Below, piece by piece: positions 62,616-64,000 of a DNA stretch of 64,000 bases. The stretch is from NCBI RefSeq assembly GCF_900112495.1, contig NZ_FOMA01000002.1, positions 310,001-374,000 of the forward strand, in the 5' to 3' direction. The position numbers and the translations under genes are program-made. The first letter of the stretch is position 1. The number at the start of each line of letters is the position of its first letter. Under the pieces are notes generated by a model, which made no database searches, was not told where the DNA came from, and saw nothing but the letters and a program-made list of their open reading frames with translations. The stretch comes from Bacillus sp. OV322 (lineage in GTDB: Bacteria; Bacillota; Bacilli; Bacillales; DSM-1321).

Positions 62616-64000
62616 ATGAAAACGATAAGTAATCCATATTTTATCTTAAATACTATTGCGGTTAAACGAAGCGGATTAACAAAGGCCGTTGTGGCGAGAT
62701 TGAATATGATGTGTGAAGAAATGCCCGAAAGAATGATTTCCTTGCTTACCATCTCCTATCAGCGGACATTATGGGGAGATGTCAGATCCATGAAAAAAGA
62801 GGGGATCCTCCATCAAAACATTAAGGTAATGAATTGCCTGTATGATCTGGATCCTTCAAAGGATATGAGTGTACAAAAGGATTCCCATGCCTTGCAGGCA
62901 GAGGAAGAAGGACTCGTTGCTTTTCAGGATCACAGCCAAAAGGAAAATCCTTCATACCGGTATTTTAAAAATGGGGATTATGTTCAATATAAACGTTTTG
63001 ATAGGGAAGGCCGGCTTATTTTTTGCGACAAGATGAACGAGGCACGCATCCGGACGAAAAGGCAGGAATATTCTCCGGATGGCTATCTTGTCAAAGAAAT
63101 CATCTATGACACGGGCTCGAAGCATGAGCGGACACATAAATACTTCGGTAAAGACGGCAAATGCTATTTATCGATCTGGCTGGATGCTAAAAAGAACTGG
63201 ACGAAATGCCAGTACTTTGGTGATGAAAATAAAGAGTTTGAAGATATGGCTGATTTATACAGCTACTGGATAGAAAAAGTGATTGCGGAAGATGAAAATC
63301 CAATCATCTTCGCTGAATTCAGGGACCGGCTGTATAATCTGCCAAACAAGAATCTTGATGATGCAGTTCTTGGCGTGCATCATCCGAACGTCCGCAAAGT
63401 AGGTTTTGCACACAGCAGCCACTTTACCATTCCGTATTCTGACGGCGCACCTGTCAGCGGTGTGTGGAATTCCCTTTATTCCAATCTTGACCGTTTTGAC
63501 AAAATGATTTATCTGACACATGGCCAGAGGGAATCGGCTGCTTTATTATATGGAGACAGACCGTCCTTTGAAGTGATTCCGCATTTTGTCAAACCTGCCC
63601 AACATGTGCAGGGGGTAAAGGCAGATCCTAACTTATTCATTTTGGTCGCGCGGATTCATTATAAAAAGCGGGTCGAGGATGGAATCAAGGCCTTTGAAAA
63701 GGTTGCGGCAAAGAATCCGAAAGCAAGGCTTGAAATCTACGGATTCGGCTACAGCGATGACCAGGAAAATGAAACAGTTTCATTGATTAATGACTTAAAG
63801 CTTGAAGATAACGTGATTCTTAAAGGATTTGCTGCAGATATGTCAGCTGTCTATCCTGGTGCATATGCAACACTTATGACTTCGCGTTCAGAAGGATTCG
63901 GCATGAGCATGACAGAAAGCCTTTCATACGGTACTCCTGTCATTGCCTATGACATTAACTTTGGACCCCGGGACATCATACGTGATGGTGTGGACGGGCT
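62616..64000 (+). CDS. TagE-like poly(glycerol-phosphate) alpha-glucosyltransferase, cut by the window end
   Basis: An open frame of at least 461 codons from ATG 62616, with AAGGAG 6 nt upstream; the 3' end lies outside the window. The N-terminus is soluble and TagE-like (YFILNTIAVKRSGLTKAVVARL). The C-terminal part is a GT4/GT-B glycosyltransferase: LFILVARIHYKKRVEDGIKAF, LEIYGFGYSDD, LKGFAADMSAVYPGAYATLM, TSRSEGFGMSMTESLSYGTP and NFGPRDIIRDGVDGL, with the EGFGMSMTE and ENGxL-type blocks intact. Family members glucosylate wall teichoic acid (TagE) or Ser-rich surface proteins (GtfA). The position right after the TagF-like gene favours TagE. Likely co-transcribed with it. Confidence 0.82.
   Translation, partial: MKTISNPYFILNTIAVKRSGLTKAVVARLNMMCEEMPERMISLLTISYQRTLWGDVRSMKKEGILHQNIKVMNCLYDLDPSKDMSVQKDSHALQAEEEGLVAFQDHSQKENPSYRYFKNGDYVQYKRFDREGRLIFCDKMNEARIRTKRQEYSPDGYLVKEIIYDTGSKHERTHKYFGKDGKCYLSIWLDAKKNWTKCQYFGDENKEFEDMADLYSYWIEKVIAEDENPIIFAEFRDRLYNLPNKNLDDAVLGVHHPNVRKVGFAHSSHFTIPYSDGAPVSGVWNSLYSNLDRFDKMIYLTHGQRESAALLYGDRPSFEVIPHFVKPAQHVQGVKADPNLFILVARIHYKKRVEDGIKAFEKVAAKNPKARLEIYGFGYSDDQENETVSLINDLKLEDNVILKGFAADMSAVYPGAYATLMTSRSEGFGMSMTESLSYGTPVIAYDINFGPRDIIRDGVDG

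Overview
The window looks like a chromosomal segment of a Gram-positive, spore-forming Bacillaceae. Evidence: AGGAGG-type ribosome sites, SipW and a TasA/camelysin-like protein, InhA, a CotF/YhcQ-like coat protein, a SecA2/SlaP accessory secretion pair, and a poly(glycerol phosphate) wall teichoic acid locus. The genus cannot be fixed from sequence alone. Nearly every gene encodes a secreted, surface or wall-building protein.

Layout. 1-8.8 kb is an S-layer cluster: the 3' part of one SbsC-type S-layer gene, a decayed NagZ-like gene, a complete SbsC-type S-layer gene with its terminator, then an ORF-less group II intron with a textbook domain V. The intron is followed directly by 329 in-frame codons of a beta-rich surface protein that has no start codon. 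9-12.6 kb is accessory DNA: a small membrane protein, a broken and an intact tyrosine recombinase, a DUF2628-like membrane protein and a CPBP-protease remnant. 12.6-32 kb holds exoproteins: InhA, SipW and its TasA-like substrate, two parallel beta-helix paralogs, a subtilase, two metallophosphoesterase nucleotidases matching the two halves of YfkN, an LCP protein, a polysaccharide deacetylase, a transglutaminase-like protein and an alkaline phosphatase. 32-39.5 kb carries a YhcQ-like coat protein, a YhgE/Pip membrane protein with a large operator palindrome, and a giant subtilase. 39.8-48.6 kb holds an NlpC/P60 hydrolase, secA2-slaP, a PatA/PatB-type O-acyltransferase pair and a LysM-NlpC/P60 hydrolase. 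49-56.4 kb holds a third subtilase and two SH3-repeat glucosaminidases. 57-64 kb is the wall teichoic acid locus: tagD-tagB leftwards, and a double-domain TagF-like polymerase plus a TagE-like glucosyltransferase (running off the end) rightwards.

How it may fit together: SecA2 and SlaP probably export the S-layer proteins. The PatA/PatB-type pair probably O-acylates a wall polymer, by analogy with B. anthracis. The tag genes build the teichoic acid, and the hydrolases, deacetylase and LCP protein remodel the wall and attach polymers. Intergenic regions are rich in degenerate short-period repeats (GCTCGAAT and GCATGATT families) and in three copies of a dispersed element. The most unusual structure is the group II intron between an S-layer gene and an orphan surface-protein exon. 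It recalls the alternatively spliced S-layer intron described in Clostridium tetani, but here a terminator lies upstream and no canonical intron 5' end is visible.
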